Shown here piece after piece: positions 17,204 to 24,881 of a stretch of DNA of 64,000 bases. Each line of letters opens with the position of its first letter. Positions within the stretch are counted from its first letter, which is position 1. The translations under genes and the position numbers were made by a program. Under the pieces are notes generated by a model. It saw only the letters and a program-made list of their open reading frames with translations. It was not told the DNA's origin and did no database searches. The DNA comes from Streptomyces physcomitrii (GTDB taxonomy: Bacteria; Actinomycetota; Actinomycetes; Streptomycetales; Streptomycetaceae): NCBI RefSeq assembly GCF_012273655.1, contig NZ_JAAWWP010000005.1, forward strand, positions 1 through 64,000. The letters run 5' to 3'.

Positions 17204-18385
17204 ATGAAAATCTCAAAGAATGCACTGCTTCCCCAGTTTGAACGACAGACAGATTATTTCGATTACTTTTCCGGCAGTGAAGTTCCGGACGTTCAGCAAC
17301 TTCAAGATAAGCGCTTGAAGGCTGGTCTACAGAAGACGTATCTGTTGGAAACTGTCGACGGTGGCAACGCGGGGGGCGGTCCATCTTTAGCGGAAATTTT
17401 CCAGCGTAGCGAAATTCGCATCGATGAGCTTTCTGGCGATGACGGAGTGCACGCGCTCTACGCGCCATCGGGAGAGCGTGTAGCAGTTCTGGAGGAAGTT
17501 GACTCCAGATATCTTGCTTTGTATACGCTCTTGCCTTCGGTGGAATCAGATAAGCTCGTCAAGGATGCTGTAGCCGCTAACCCTTTCCTTGACCATCTGT
17601 GGCTTTCGTCGCAAAGTTTCCTTACGCTCTGGACGCAAGTCCTCCGAGATAACAACAATAAGCGATACGGGAAAATCACCTTCGAGCACGAGTCGATCTA
17701 TGAAACTCACGAGGGCGACGAGGAATATTTCCAGGATGAACGCAGGACATCACGCTTTACGATGGTGGACAAGCTGGAAGTAATTTCCCAGAAGATGGAC
17801 CCACTGTCCCAGGAGTATGCTCCGCTCGCGTCAATCACGCAGCTTCGAATTCCTGCTCAAGGTCGCGGAGGTCACGATCTCTACTACGACGGCAAGTTGA
17901 CCAATCGAAGCAGTTCATTTTTGGATCACCGTGCCACTGTTCGTGGAGTTGTAGATCTGTACCGTGCGCTAACTAAGCGCGTCGAAGAGCAGCTATGGGT
18001 TTCTGCATCTGGTCCTCACGGGATCGCCGACGGGAATTTTGGATCGATTGCCGAGATCGTATTCAGCAAAACTCTCCCGGAAGACCTATTTAAACGCTGG
18101 GTGATTAGCCTGTTCAATAACAGGCGAAATCGTTTCAGGGTTACTGGCTACCCAACTTGGCTCAGTGACAGGAAAGTTCACGCCAATGCGATAGATCAGC
18201 ATTTGTGGCAGCCTCTAGTGCTTGAAATGACGCCAGAGCGGGTTATTGCTGTTTTGCCTCACGGCACATGCGGTAATTCGATCAATCGACTCGTGTCGAA
18301 TATTCAGCGCTTCGTTGATCCTAAGGTGACAGCGTACATCGGCGATCAAGAGTACGGGGCTTTGATTCAAGGGGTGGCAGTCTAA
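17204..18385 (+). CDS. Unknown protein, first gene of an AT-richer two-gene cargo
   Basis: 393 residues, family not recognised. Codon use is unlike neighbouring Streptomyces genes: many A/T-ending codons, including one TTA (17387-17389). No signal peptide or membrane segment. The C-terminal third is mixed alpha/beta with a GNSINRLVSNIQRFVDP segment. A ribosome site (GATCGGGGGACGC) precedes the ATG. The next gene starts 14 bp downstream and is a PD-(D/E)XK-like nuclease, so the pair looks like an operon acquired as a unit. A defence system is my leading guess, with this protein as sensor or partner; a transfer-exclusion or anti-restriction role is also possible. Confidence 0.75.
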   Translation: MKISKNALLPQFERQTDYFDYFSGSEVPDVQQLQDKRLKAGLQKTYLLETVDGGNAGGGPSLAEIFQRSEIRIDELSGDDGVHALYAPSGERVAVLEEVDSRYLALYTLLPSVESDKLVKDAVAANPFLDHLWLSSQSFLTLWTQVLRDNNNKRYGKITFEHESIYETHEGDEEYFQDERRTSRFTMVDKLEVISQKMDPLSQEYAPLASITQLRIPAQGRGGHDLYYDGKLTNRSSSFLDHRATVRGVVDLYRALTKRVEEQLWVSASGPHGIADGNFGSIAEIVFSKTLPEDLFKRWVISLFNNRRNRFRVTGYPTWLSDRKVHANAIDQHLWQPLVLEMTPERVIAVLPHGTCGNSINRLVSNIQRFVDPKVTAYIGDQEYGALIQGVAV

Positions 18386-18399
18386 GCCCAGGGGGGGAA

Positions 18400-19422
18400 T
18401 TGCTTACTCGTGACCCGGTGTTCCAGGTCAACACGTGCTTGTGGCTGGTTGCAAAGTCGACGCCGGCTAAAGATGGTAACCGACCGTTTTTTGACGCGGG
18501 ATACAGGCTTCGCTCTCTAGGGGCAAAGCTTGCTTTCAGCGCGGAGTTGCGTACACAACTCGCACAGCGAGGATGGGGGCCTAATCCGCCCGAGCCTGAC
18601 TTGCTATTCCATCACCTCGCTTCCGGTGACCATCTAGTCCTGGAATGCAAGGCTTCCAGTTTTAGCAGAGAGTCTAGTACTGCTGGCCAAGCCCGTAAGC
18701 TTCTGGTTTCCTGTGCAGATTCCACTACAGCGGTCGGGATAGATGGTCAAGCCGTGGTGGTCTACGTACTGCCAAGTGAGGATTACCCACTCCAGGCGGC
18801 AACACTGCAAGAATTGGCCAGTGAGCTGACGGAAGATGGTTTTCTGACCGCAATATACGGAGTGCTCGGACTCAAGATTGACGATGAAGGCCTGTGGGTC
18901 GAACTGCGAATCGGCCAAGATTCATCGCCGCATTTGGCGAGCCTCGAGGATAGATTCCTGATAGTTGCTGGGGATCCCAAGGAAGCCCGTCCTTTATACT
19001 TGATCCCTTACGACCCAACTGCGGCTGACAATCAATCCCGTGAGGAACGGGAGTACTGTCACCAAATCCTGCTTGAACGATGTTATGTAGCCGCCGTCCA
19101 GATAATCGGAACCGCAGATGTTCCGGAATGCGTGGTTATCAAGGGTGACGAGCTTTTCCGTAAGGCTACATATGGGGTGTCGGATAAGTGGCACGCCAAG
19201 GAGATCGGCCCACTCAAGAGCAAGATAGTTCACGGCATGGCGACCCTGCTAAATAAGAAAGAATTGCAGGGAAGAGTGACTGTGAACAACAATCAGGTTG
19301 AGCTGTTGCTGCGGGATGAGGACGACAGAGATCTGGCAATCAGTAGATTGCTGAAAGCCAACACGGTGCAGCTTGCCTTGAAGGCATCCAGCGGGCAAAC
19401 AGACATCGATCACATCGACTGA
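18400..19422 (+). CDS. PD-(D/E)XK nuclease-like protein, second cargo gene
   Basis: 340 residues starting at TTG 18400, just after a GGGGGGGAA ribosome site. A nuclease-type active site is visible: E65-P-D67 leading a strand, then a turn and LVLECK with E82 and K84, the PD...(D/E)XK arrangement of restriction-endonuclease-fold enzymes. The remainder (about 110-340) is unrecognised and could be a second recognition or partner-binding domain. One TTA codon (18994-18996) suggests dependence on the rare leucyl tRNA bldA. It would cut DNA or RNA in the cytoplasm when triggered. Base composition like its partner and unlike the rest of the element. Confidence 0.72.
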   Translation: MLTRDPVFQVNTCLWLVAKSTPAKDGNRPFFDAGYRLRSLGAKLAFSAELRTQLAQRGWGPNPPEPDLLFHHLASGDHLVLECKASSFSRESSTAGQARKLLVSCADSTTAVGIDGQAVVVYVLPSEDYPLQAATLQELASELTEDGFLTAIYGVLGLKIDDEGLWVELRIGQDSSPHLASLEDRFLIVAGDPKEARPLYLIPYDPTAADNQSREEREYCHQILLERCYVAAVQIIGTADVPECVVIKGDELFRKATYGVSDKWHAKEIGPLKSKIVHGMATLLNKKELQGRVTVNNNQVELLLRDEDDRDLAISRLLKANTVQLALKASSGQTDIDHID

Positions 19423-19457
19423 CATGCGAAAACCTGACGCATCGTGAGTGCGGAGAG

Positions 19458-19494
19458 AAACGTACGCATCCCTACGAGGGAGCTGCGTACGTTT
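19458..19494 (+). terminator. Terminator after the nuclease cargo
   Basis: Perfect 11-bp arms AAACGTACGCA / TGCGTACGTTT enclosing a smaller TCCC/GGGA stem, followed by TTCCTTCC, about 35 bp after the nuclease-like gene's stop codon. Confidence 0.8.
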
Positions 19495-19626
19495 CCTTCC
19501 GTACGAGTCCAGAGCAGTACACGGGAGAGCGGCGAGGGAGCCCACTGCGTGGTGCTTCTTCGGGCGGAGTCGAGCAGGCCCTCGCACGCGACCATGCGGG
19601 CTGCACCCCAAGCGCCGTGTCACATT

Positions 19627-19839
19627 TCAGTGCGTCCAGTCGTCAGGGCCTCCGCCCCGCCACTGGATGAGTGTGGAGCGGACGACGTCCATCTCATCCC
19701 AGTCCTGTAGCCCTGCCTCCTGCATGAACCGGGCGACGTCCTGGACGGAATGCGCGCGGCCGAGGATTGTCCCGTCAACCCGCACTCGCCGACCGCCGTC
19801 CTCGTCGGGCGGATAGATCACAACAGGTAGGGCAGCCAT
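19627..19839 (-). CDS. Small hypothetical protein of AICE type
   Basis: 70 residues, MAALPVVIYPPDEDGGRRVRVDG start, acidic C-terminus with DWDEMDVV. No motif known to me, though the beginning resembles small proteins common in Streptomyces integrative elements. Compact and soluble. It points away from the XRE gene, with a strong hairpin between. The start is reasonable but its ribosome site is weak. Confidence 0.6.
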   Translation of the reverse strand: MAALPVVIYPPDEDGGRRVRVDGTILGRAHSVQDVARFMQEAGLQDWDEMDVVRSTLIQWRGGGPDDWTH

Positions 19840-19891
19840 GCGTTCAGCGTCCCCCGGCCGTTGAGCGAACGCACGTTCAGATCCTAATCAG

Positions 19892-19916
19892 AGACCCGGA
19901 CAGACTGTCCGGGTCT
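19892..19916. terminator. Hairpin GACCCGGACAG type, left copy
   Basis: Perfect 12-bp arms AGACCCGGACAG / CTGTCCGGGTCT with a single-base loop, followed by TTTCT on the plus strand. A close relative lies at 21865-21891, so the two bracket the XRE-flavoprotein pair. Confidence 0.75.
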
Positions 19917-20035
19917 TTCTGTTGCGTAGCCCTGACCCTTGTGCCGAGGCAAGCATGGCAAGGCCCGCTACCAGCCGCAGCAGTGGCTCTGTACCGTGAA
20001 ACTGGCCCCTCACCACCAGTAGGAGGCAAGACGCA

Positions 20036-21271
20036 ATGCGTGGTCTCGGAGATCACCTCAGCATCGGCGAGCGGATCGCGTTCTACCGCAGGCGTCGCGG
20101 CCACACGCAGGAGGTCTTGGCCGGACTTGTCGGCCGAAGCACCGACTGGTTGGCGAAGATCGAACGAGGGAGCCGGAATCCTCCCCGTGTCGACATGCTC
20201 GCCGAGCTGGCGCGCATCCTGCGCGTTCCGCTCGGGGACCTGCTCGGGCAGACCGTGCTCATGGAAGACGAGCGGCAACAGGACGACGTACCTGCGGTGC
20301 GCGACGCCCTCATGAGTCCGCGCCGGCTGTCCCGACTGCTCTTCGGCCCCGAGGCTGAGACGCAGCTCCCTACACCTGCGCCGGTGGCTGTGCGCGTAGA
20401 GCAGTCGTGGAACGACTATCAGGGCGGGCGGCTTGGCAGCGTCATCGCGGCCCTTCCGGGGCTTCTCCAGACCGCGCAGGAACTGGAGGAGCGGGCGACA
20501 CGGCGCGGCGAGGATCGCGGAGACTGCTGGGCCGTGTCCGCCCGCACTCACCACCTCGCCGCGACGACGCTCGCGAAGATTGGCGAGTCCGATATCTCCT
20601 GGCTGGCTGCTGAGCGCGCGATGCGGGCCGCTGACGAGTCGGACAACCCGCTTGTGCTCGCGTCGGCCGCGCGTTCCGGAACGCACGCCCTACTCGCCAA
20701 CGGCCGGTACGACGACGCCCTGGAGCTGGGCAACACTGCCGCTGCATGGCTGTCGTCTCAGGTCACCGAGCAGGACCCGGAGGCGCTGAGCTTGCTGGGC
20801 ATGATTCACCTGCGCGCCGCCGTAGCGGCTGCTCGCCATCAAGACCGTTCCATCGCGAATGGGCTGCTGGACCGTGCCGAGGAACTCGCGGACGACCTCG
20901 GATCCGATGAGAACTACTGGCAGACGGGGTTCGGGCCCACGAACGTCGTGCTGCACCGCTTGTCCATCGAACTGGACCTGGACAACATCGCGTACGTGGT
21001 CGAGAACGGCCGGATCAACGTCGACCACATGCCGCAGGAACGCAGCGTCTCGCACCGCATCGACTACGCGCGTGCGCTGTCGTTGGCTGGGCAAAGCGAC
21101 GAGTCCTTCGCCGAGCTGCGGACGGCTGAGCGCACGTCGCCACAGCTTGTACGCAACAATCCCAGGGTGCGCGAGACCCTGCGTGACCTGATCAAGCAGG
21201 CGCCTGTTTCCAGCGGCTCGCGTTCGTCCGAGGTGTTCGTGATGGCTCAACGATGCAAGGCGGTGCAGTGA
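20036..21271 (+). CDS. XRE-family regulator with helical (TPR-like) C-terminus
   Basis: 411 residues. N-terminal helix-turn-helix at about 8-65 (IAFYRRRRGHTQEVLAGLVG, then WLAKIERGSRNPP). The remaining ~340 residues are alpha-helical with TPR-like repeats, the layout of many actinobacterial regulators that sense a peptide or small ligand. Preceded by AGTAGGAGGCAAGACGCA. Its stop overlaps the next gene's GTG (GTGA), so both are co-translated. In Streptomyces integrative elements this XRE plus flavoprotein pair is recurrent, probably controlling element behaviour, but its ligand is unknown. Confidence 0.82.
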   Translation: MRGLGDHLSIGERIAFYRRRRGHTQEVLAGLVGRSTDWLAKIERGSRNPPRVDMLAELARILRVPLGDLLGQTVLMEDERQQDDVPAVRDALMSPRRLSRLLFGPEAETQLPTPAPVAVRVEQSWNDYQGGRLGSVIAALPGLLQTAQELEERATRRGEDRGDCWAVSARTHHLAATTLAKIGESDISWLAAERAMRAADESDNPLVLASAARSGTHALLANGRYDDALELGNTAAAWLSSQVTEQDPEALSLLGMIHLRAAVAAARHQDRSIANGLLDRAEELADDLGSDENYWQTGFGPTNVVLHRLSIELDLDNIAYVVENGRINVDHMPQERSVSHRIDYARALSLAGQSDESFAELRTAERTSPQLVRNNPRVRETLRDLIKQAPVSSGSRSSEVFVMAQRCKAVQ

Positions 21272-21831
21272 GTTCAAGCAAGCGCGGGGTGCTCGGGGTC
21301 GTCGGATCGGCGGCTGGAGGCGTAGAGGCGCTGCGTACCGGCCTCGTAGAGCCTGCGATCGACCGCGGATGGCAGGTGGCCGTAACCCTCACGCCGACTG
21401 CTGGACAGTGGCTTCGGCTCACTGGCGAGGCGGAGCGCTTGGAGGAGGCCACCGGCTTGCCCGTCCGGTACGAACCGCGGCTCCCAGGCGACGCACGGCC
21501 GCACCCGCAAGTCGACTGCTACGTGGTCGCTCCCGCGTCGGCCAATACGGTGGCCAAGCTCGCCATGGGGTTGATGGACAACCAGGCGCTGACGCAGGTG
21601 GGCGAGGCCATTGGCACGCTCTCGCTGCCGGTTGTCGTCTTCCCACGGGTGAACGCGGCTCACGCTCGCCATCCGGCTTGGGAGCACCACATCGAGGCCC
21701 TTCGGTCCGGTGGCGTCCGCGTCGTCGATGAGCCGGACGTATGGCCGTTGTACGAGCCGCGGGAGGCGCCGGCGGGCCGTGACCTCCCGTGGGACGCGGT
21801 GTTGGACGCCGTGGAGGCCAGCGCTAAATGA
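21268..21831 (+). CDS. Flavoprotein (HFCD/Dfp-EpiD-like fold)
   Basis: 187 residues from the GTG at 21268, which overlaps the XRE stop and has AAGGCGG before it; an ATG at 21253 is an alternative. Begins with SSSKRGVLGVVGSAAGG and contains VVAPASANTVAKLAMGLMDN, the PASANT motif of homo-oligomeric FMN-containing Cys decarboxylases (phosphopantothenoylcysteine decarboxylase CoaC, EpiD). It lacks the CoaB synthetase part, so it is not the essential Dfp enzyme. Likely works with the XRE regulator as an FMN-binding sensor or a decarboxylase; this is inference. Confidence 0.82.
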   Translation: MSSSKRGVLGVVGSAAGGVEALRTGLVEPAIDRGWQVAVTLTPTAGQWLRLTGEAERLEEATGLPVRYEPRLPGDARPHPQVDCYVVAPASANTVAKLAMGLMDNQALTQVGEAIGTLSLPVVVFPRVNAAHARHPAWEHHIEALRSGGVRVVDEPDVWPLYEPREAPAGRDLPWDAVLDAVEASAK

Positions 21832-21864
21832 CTGGTCGTCAACCTGCCTGACCTGCAAGGAAAG

Positions 21865-21891
21865 AGGACCCGGACACTCTGTCCGGGTCCT
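21865..21891. terminator. Hairpin GACCCGGACA type, right copy
   Basis: Perfect 12-bp arms AGGACCCGGACA / TGTCCGGGTCCT around CTC, 34 bp after the flavoprotein stop. Nearly the same stem sequence as 19892-19916. Confidence 0.8.
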
Positions 21892-22047
21892 CTGCCGTTC
21901 CGTCCCACATGCTCATTGGCATGTCAGGCATCAACGAGCAGAGCGGCGAACTGCAAGGTATGACCCCTGCCGAACTCGCCTTGATCAAAGCGAGCTTGAG
22001 GGAGGCGCACGCCACCGTGGGACGACTGGTGGAACGTGCCGGCGAAC

Positions 22048-22443
22048 TCACGGTGCGGGTGGAGTCTCGCTACCAACGATCTGTTCAAGGCGGTCCAGTC
22101 GCTCACCCAGCACGCGCAGGGCGTCATGGATCGTGCTGAGTTCAGTCGCCAAGGCGGTGAACGCAGGGCTGCTGCCCGGTTCGGTGCCGAGAGGCACGGA
22201 CGGATCGCGGACGAACGTGCCACGGCCCTGCTGGCTGAGCACGAGCCCTTCGTCCCGAAGCTGGCTGTAGGCGCTCTGCACGGTCATGAGTTGAACGTGC
22301 AGCTCTTTGGCGAGCGCACGAGCTGCGGGGAGCCGGTCGCCGGGCTTGTAGTCGCTGTCAGGGGCCGTGATCTTTGCGCGGTACTCGGCTGCGATGTCCT
22401 TCGCCGTCGGCGGCTGCTGGGGCGCTTCGGGGCTCTCATCCAT
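22048..22443 (-). CDS. GntR-family repressor of the AICE
   Basis: 131 residues. N-terminal winged helix (PTAKDIAAEYRAKI, DRLPAARALAKELHV, GRGTFVRDP) up to about residue 80, then a short helical dimerisation tail. No ligand domain, like the KorSA group of pSAM2-type repressors that hold transfer and replication in check. An exact inverted repeat (22507-22526) lies upstream, so autoregulation and repression of the divergent transfer region are likely. The gene stands between the XRE module and the transfer operon, the usual KorSA-like position. Confidence 0.85.
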   Translation of the reverse strand: MDESPEAPQQPPTAKDIAAEYRAKITAPDSDYKPGDRLPAARALAKELHVQLMTVQSAYSQLRDEGLVLSQQGRGTFVRDPSVPLGTEPGSSPAFTALATELSTIHDALRVLGERLDRLEQIVGSETPPAP

Positions 22444-22506
22444 GCCTCCGAGCGTAACCGGACCTAGGTCAATCTCCGATCGCTTCGATGGGACCGCTTG
22501 ACACTT

Positions 22507-22526
22507 AGATTGACATGGGTCAATCT
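22507..22526. promoter_or_regulatory. Candidate GntR/KorSA operator
   Basis: AGATTGAC-ATGG-GTCAATCT, perfect 8-bp arms with a 4-bp spacer, and a further half-site GGTCAATCT at 22467-22475 close to the repressor's start. TTGACA elements overlap the site, so binding would block polymerase towards the transfer genes. Confidence 0.6.
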
Positions 22527-22918
22527 GAAGTTGCGACGGAGCGAGAGCCCAGAAACGGGCCTCATCGGTTCGATCGCAATTGCTTGACCTGCACGAACGG
22601 GCGTCGAGTCTCCGGATTCGGCGCCAAGGGGCCCGGGATAGATCGGGCCGAGGGTCCCGGATCCCTGGTCAACCGGAGGGCTTAGGCCGAAAGGCCACTC
22701 CATGCGCCTGCAACGGGAGCTCGTGTTCCCGAAGGAGACAACGCACCACCCCAACCCTTTCCGCAGCTCATCGGCTGCGGCGGTTGCCTCCGCTGCTCGT
22801 CTCGTACGAGCAGCGCTGAGGGGAGCCGGAAACTCCGACTTCAACGGCGCGAGCCCCCGGTGCTCTAACACCGGGGGCTCTGTTCGGGCCGTTGTGACCT
22901 GCTTGGAGGCCACGACCC
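22527..22918. other. Leader of the transfer operon, ends in a strong hairpin
   Basis: About 390 bp with no well-supported gene. A frame starting at 22702 exists but runs through the hairpin at 22851-22880, so I do not call it. Small stem GGCC-GAAA-GGCC near 22686 is visible. The long leader between the GntR operator and the first Spd gene could be regulatory. Confidence 0.4.
22851..22880 (+). terminator. Hairpin before the transfer genes
   Basis: Perfect 12-bp arms GAGCCCCCGGTG / CACCGGGGGCTC with a CTCTAA loop, followed by TGTTC. Stands 39 bp before the first gene of the transfer operon, so it would act as attenuator or upstream insulator. Confidence 0.75.
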
Positions 22919-23182
22919 ATGAACCACATCGTCACTGTTCAGGACGCTGTTACCGCGTTCGCTCCGTTCATGGAGCCCACGGACGCTGAGCTGGACGCCA
23001 TCGACGCTGAGATGCCCGTCATTCTCGCCGATGTCGACCTGCTCGACGCGGAGATTGCCACCTTCGATCGCACTCCGACGGAGCTGGACGAGCGGCGCAT
23101 CCGCCGGGCCCGTCGCCGCGCGCTGGCCGCCCGCGTGGCCCTGGTCAACCGCACCATTGAGCAGGCGGGCGGTGCCGCATGA
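22919..23182 (+). CDS. Small AICE protein (DUF6284-like)
   Basis: 87 residues, acidic N-terminal half with DAELDAIDAEMPVILADVDLL and an Arg-rich helical end. It matches, from memory, small DUF6284 proteins that open transfer operons of Streptomyces integrative elements. Function unknown. ATGA overlap with the next gene shows tight translational coupling. Preceded by TTGGAGGCC. Confidence 0.75.
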   Translation: MNHIVTVQDAVTAFAPFMEPTDAELDAIDAEMPVILADVDLLDAEIATFDRTPTELDERRIRRARRRALAARVALVNRTIEQAGGAA

Positions 23183-23625
23183 GCGCCGCCGTGCGGGACC
23201 TGTCCGCCGCACACGCTGAGGTGAAGGCGGAGATCACGCGGACCGACAGCAAGGCCAGTCTCCTGCTCGCCTTCATCGGCGCCGTTCTGGCCGGTGTGTG
23301 GAGCGCGGGCAAGGATCTGCCGCTCACCGCCTACACGCTCGCCCCCGGCCTGGCCGGTATCGCGACGTTGCTGGGTGCCGCCTCGCTGCTGCTTTCCTCG
23401 GTGCGACCGAACTTGTCCGGTCGGCACGGTTTTCCGCTGTGGGCCACGCTCACCCCTGAGCAGATCAGGGATGCGGTGGCCACCGACATCGCCACCGACA
23501 TCGCGGGACTGTCTCGGATCGCCGTCACCAAGTTCACCGCCCTGCAACGTGCGATCGACCTGACCCGAATCGGCGGCACGCTGCTCGTCGCAGCCACCGT
23601 CATCACGCTTGGCGGTGCAGCATGA
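23179..23625 (+). CDS. PycTM-like membrane protein in the transfer operon
   Basis: 148 residues with two hydrophobic hairpin segments (about 28-65) and another near the C-terminus (about 130-147). Starts ATG 23179 overlapping the previous stop. The opening pattern, TDSKASLLLAFIGAVLAG, resembles the PycTM/DUF5706 domain used as membrane effector in Pycsar anti-phage systems, but no cyclase is next to it. In AICEs such proteins are placed among the transfer genes, so an Spd-like role in plasmid spread is at least as likely. Confidence 0.7.
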   Translation: MSAAVRDLSAAHAEVKAEITRTDSKASLLLAFIGAVLAGVWSAGKDLPLTAYTLAPGLAGIATLLGAASLLLSSVRPNLSGRHGFPLWATLTPEQIRDAVATDIATDIAGLSRIAVTKFTALQRAIDLTRIGGTLLVAATVITLGGAA

Positions 23626-24728
23626 CCTCTGAGGCCCGCAAGGAACTGAGCAAAACTCAGAAGGTCGTGCTGGGAGCGGCATTCGTTCCGATGCTCGCGA
23701 CCGGGGTGTTCGGCGGGATCGGCACCTACTCCAACATCAGCGGCGCCTACGGCAAGGGCACTGCGCTCGGGGCCGTGGCGGCCGGTGAGGGCGCGACTGC
23801 CGTCCTCGCCCTGGTCCTGCTCGGGCTGACGATGCTGGGCCAGTCCTCGCCGCGCATCGTGCGCCTCGGGCTGTGGGCGCTGCCGGCCGCCGCGTCCGCG
23901 ATGGCAGCGATGGCGGCCGACGATCCGGGCACCACGGTCATCTACGCCATCACCCCGATGGGCATGTGCGTCTCTGCCGAGGGCATGGCGTTCCTGGCGC
24001 GCCGGATCGCGGTGCACACCGAGGGTCGCGACGCAGAGGGCGAGCGGCATGCGGTCGAGACCGTGCAACGGCTCGCCTATCACCGGGCCCGCGCCGCCAA
24101 CCACCCCGACAAGAGGGTGCGGCAGCGCTCGGATCGGGCATCGTGGCGGCTCGCCCGCAGGGTCGGGGTCGGGGATGCGGAGTTGGGATCGAGGCTGCTC
24201 GATGTGCAGCGCGAGCGCGTCACAGTCGGCGCGGACGCCGCACTTGGATCGATGTTCCACCTCACCCCGGACGGGCCTTCGACCGAGGGTGCAAAGCAGG
24301 AGGAATCAATCGAGATCGTAGGGAAACGGTCTATGGCTGACCTGCCCGAATCGGCCCCCGCACCGATCACTGGCGGCCCGCTCGTGCTGCCGCGTGCGGT
24401 GCCGGTCGGGTTCCTGAAGTCGACCCTTCCGAGCAAGCCTGTGAAGGCGATCGAGCCGTCCCCGGCCGCCTCGATCGAGCGCCGCACGGCCCCCGCCGAA
24501 TCGAGCAGGCCGCGCCGCGCCACCGGCCGCGTGCCGGACGTCGCAAAGCCGATCCGATCGAAGCGCACCCCTGAGCAACTGCTCGGCGAGGCGCGCGCGA
24601 TGACGGCGGATTGGCCGGACGTGAAGCTGACCGCTGAGGGCCTGCGCCGTGAGCTGCACACGTCCCCGGCCAACGCTCGAATGCTGCGCGAGACGCTGCG
24701 TGCCGAGCGCGCCTCGTCTGCGGCGTGA
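23622..24728 (+). CDS. Spd-type conjugal transfer membrane protein
   Basis: 368 residues. N-terminal membrane part with about four hydrophobic segments (residues 15-115, VVLGAAFVPMLATGVFGG, then later LALVLLGLTML), followed by a soluble basic region and a C-terminal helix-turn-helix-like segment (VKLTAEGLRRELHTSPANARMLRETL). Overlaps the preceding gene by ATGA. Membrane-plus-HTH composition is common among Spd/DUF2637-like proteins of Streptomyces conjugative elements, thought to help spread DNA between mycelial compartments. Confidence 0.7.
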   Translation: MTSEARKELSKTQKVVLGAAFVPMLATGVFGGIGTYSNISGAYGKGTALGAVAAGEGATAVLALVLLGLTMLGQSSPRIVRLGLWALPAAASAMAAMAADDPGTTVIYAITPMGMCVSAEGMAFLARRIAVHTEGRDAEGERHAVETVQRLAYHRARAANHPDKRVRQRSDRASWRLARRVGVGDAELGSRLLDVQRERVTVGADAALGSMFHLTPDGPSTEGAKQEESIEIVGKRSMADLPESAPAPITGGPLVLPRAVPVGFLKSTLPSKPVKAIEPSPAASIERRTAPAESSRPRRATGRVPDVAKPIRSKRTPEQLLGEARAMTADWPDVKLTAEGLRRELHTSPANARMLRETLRAERASSAA

Positions 24729-24881
24729 CCTGCAACTACTGCCTGCCGACCTCGCTGTGCAGGTGCGTTGTGCTGCTCCTACCTCCAAGACCAGCACAAC
24801 GCAGCTTGACCAGGGTTCGGCCGCTCACCTTCCACCGCGGCGGCCGAACCCCTTCAACTCCCGTGAAGGAGAACCCCCAGC

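Noticed and set aside
16719..17207. 162-codon frame before the cargo operon
   Set aside because: Weak start, biased composition, and it overlaps the likely promoter and start of the cargo gene.
21909..22139. 76-codon frame convergent with GntR
   Set aside because: Its first ~45 codons look gene-like (AELALIKASLREAHATVGRLV), but it runs into the GntR coding region and has no good ribosome site. Possible remnant.
22702..22989. 95-codon frame in the transfer-operon leader
   Set aside because: Reads through the strong hairpin at 22851-22880 and overlaps the next gene.
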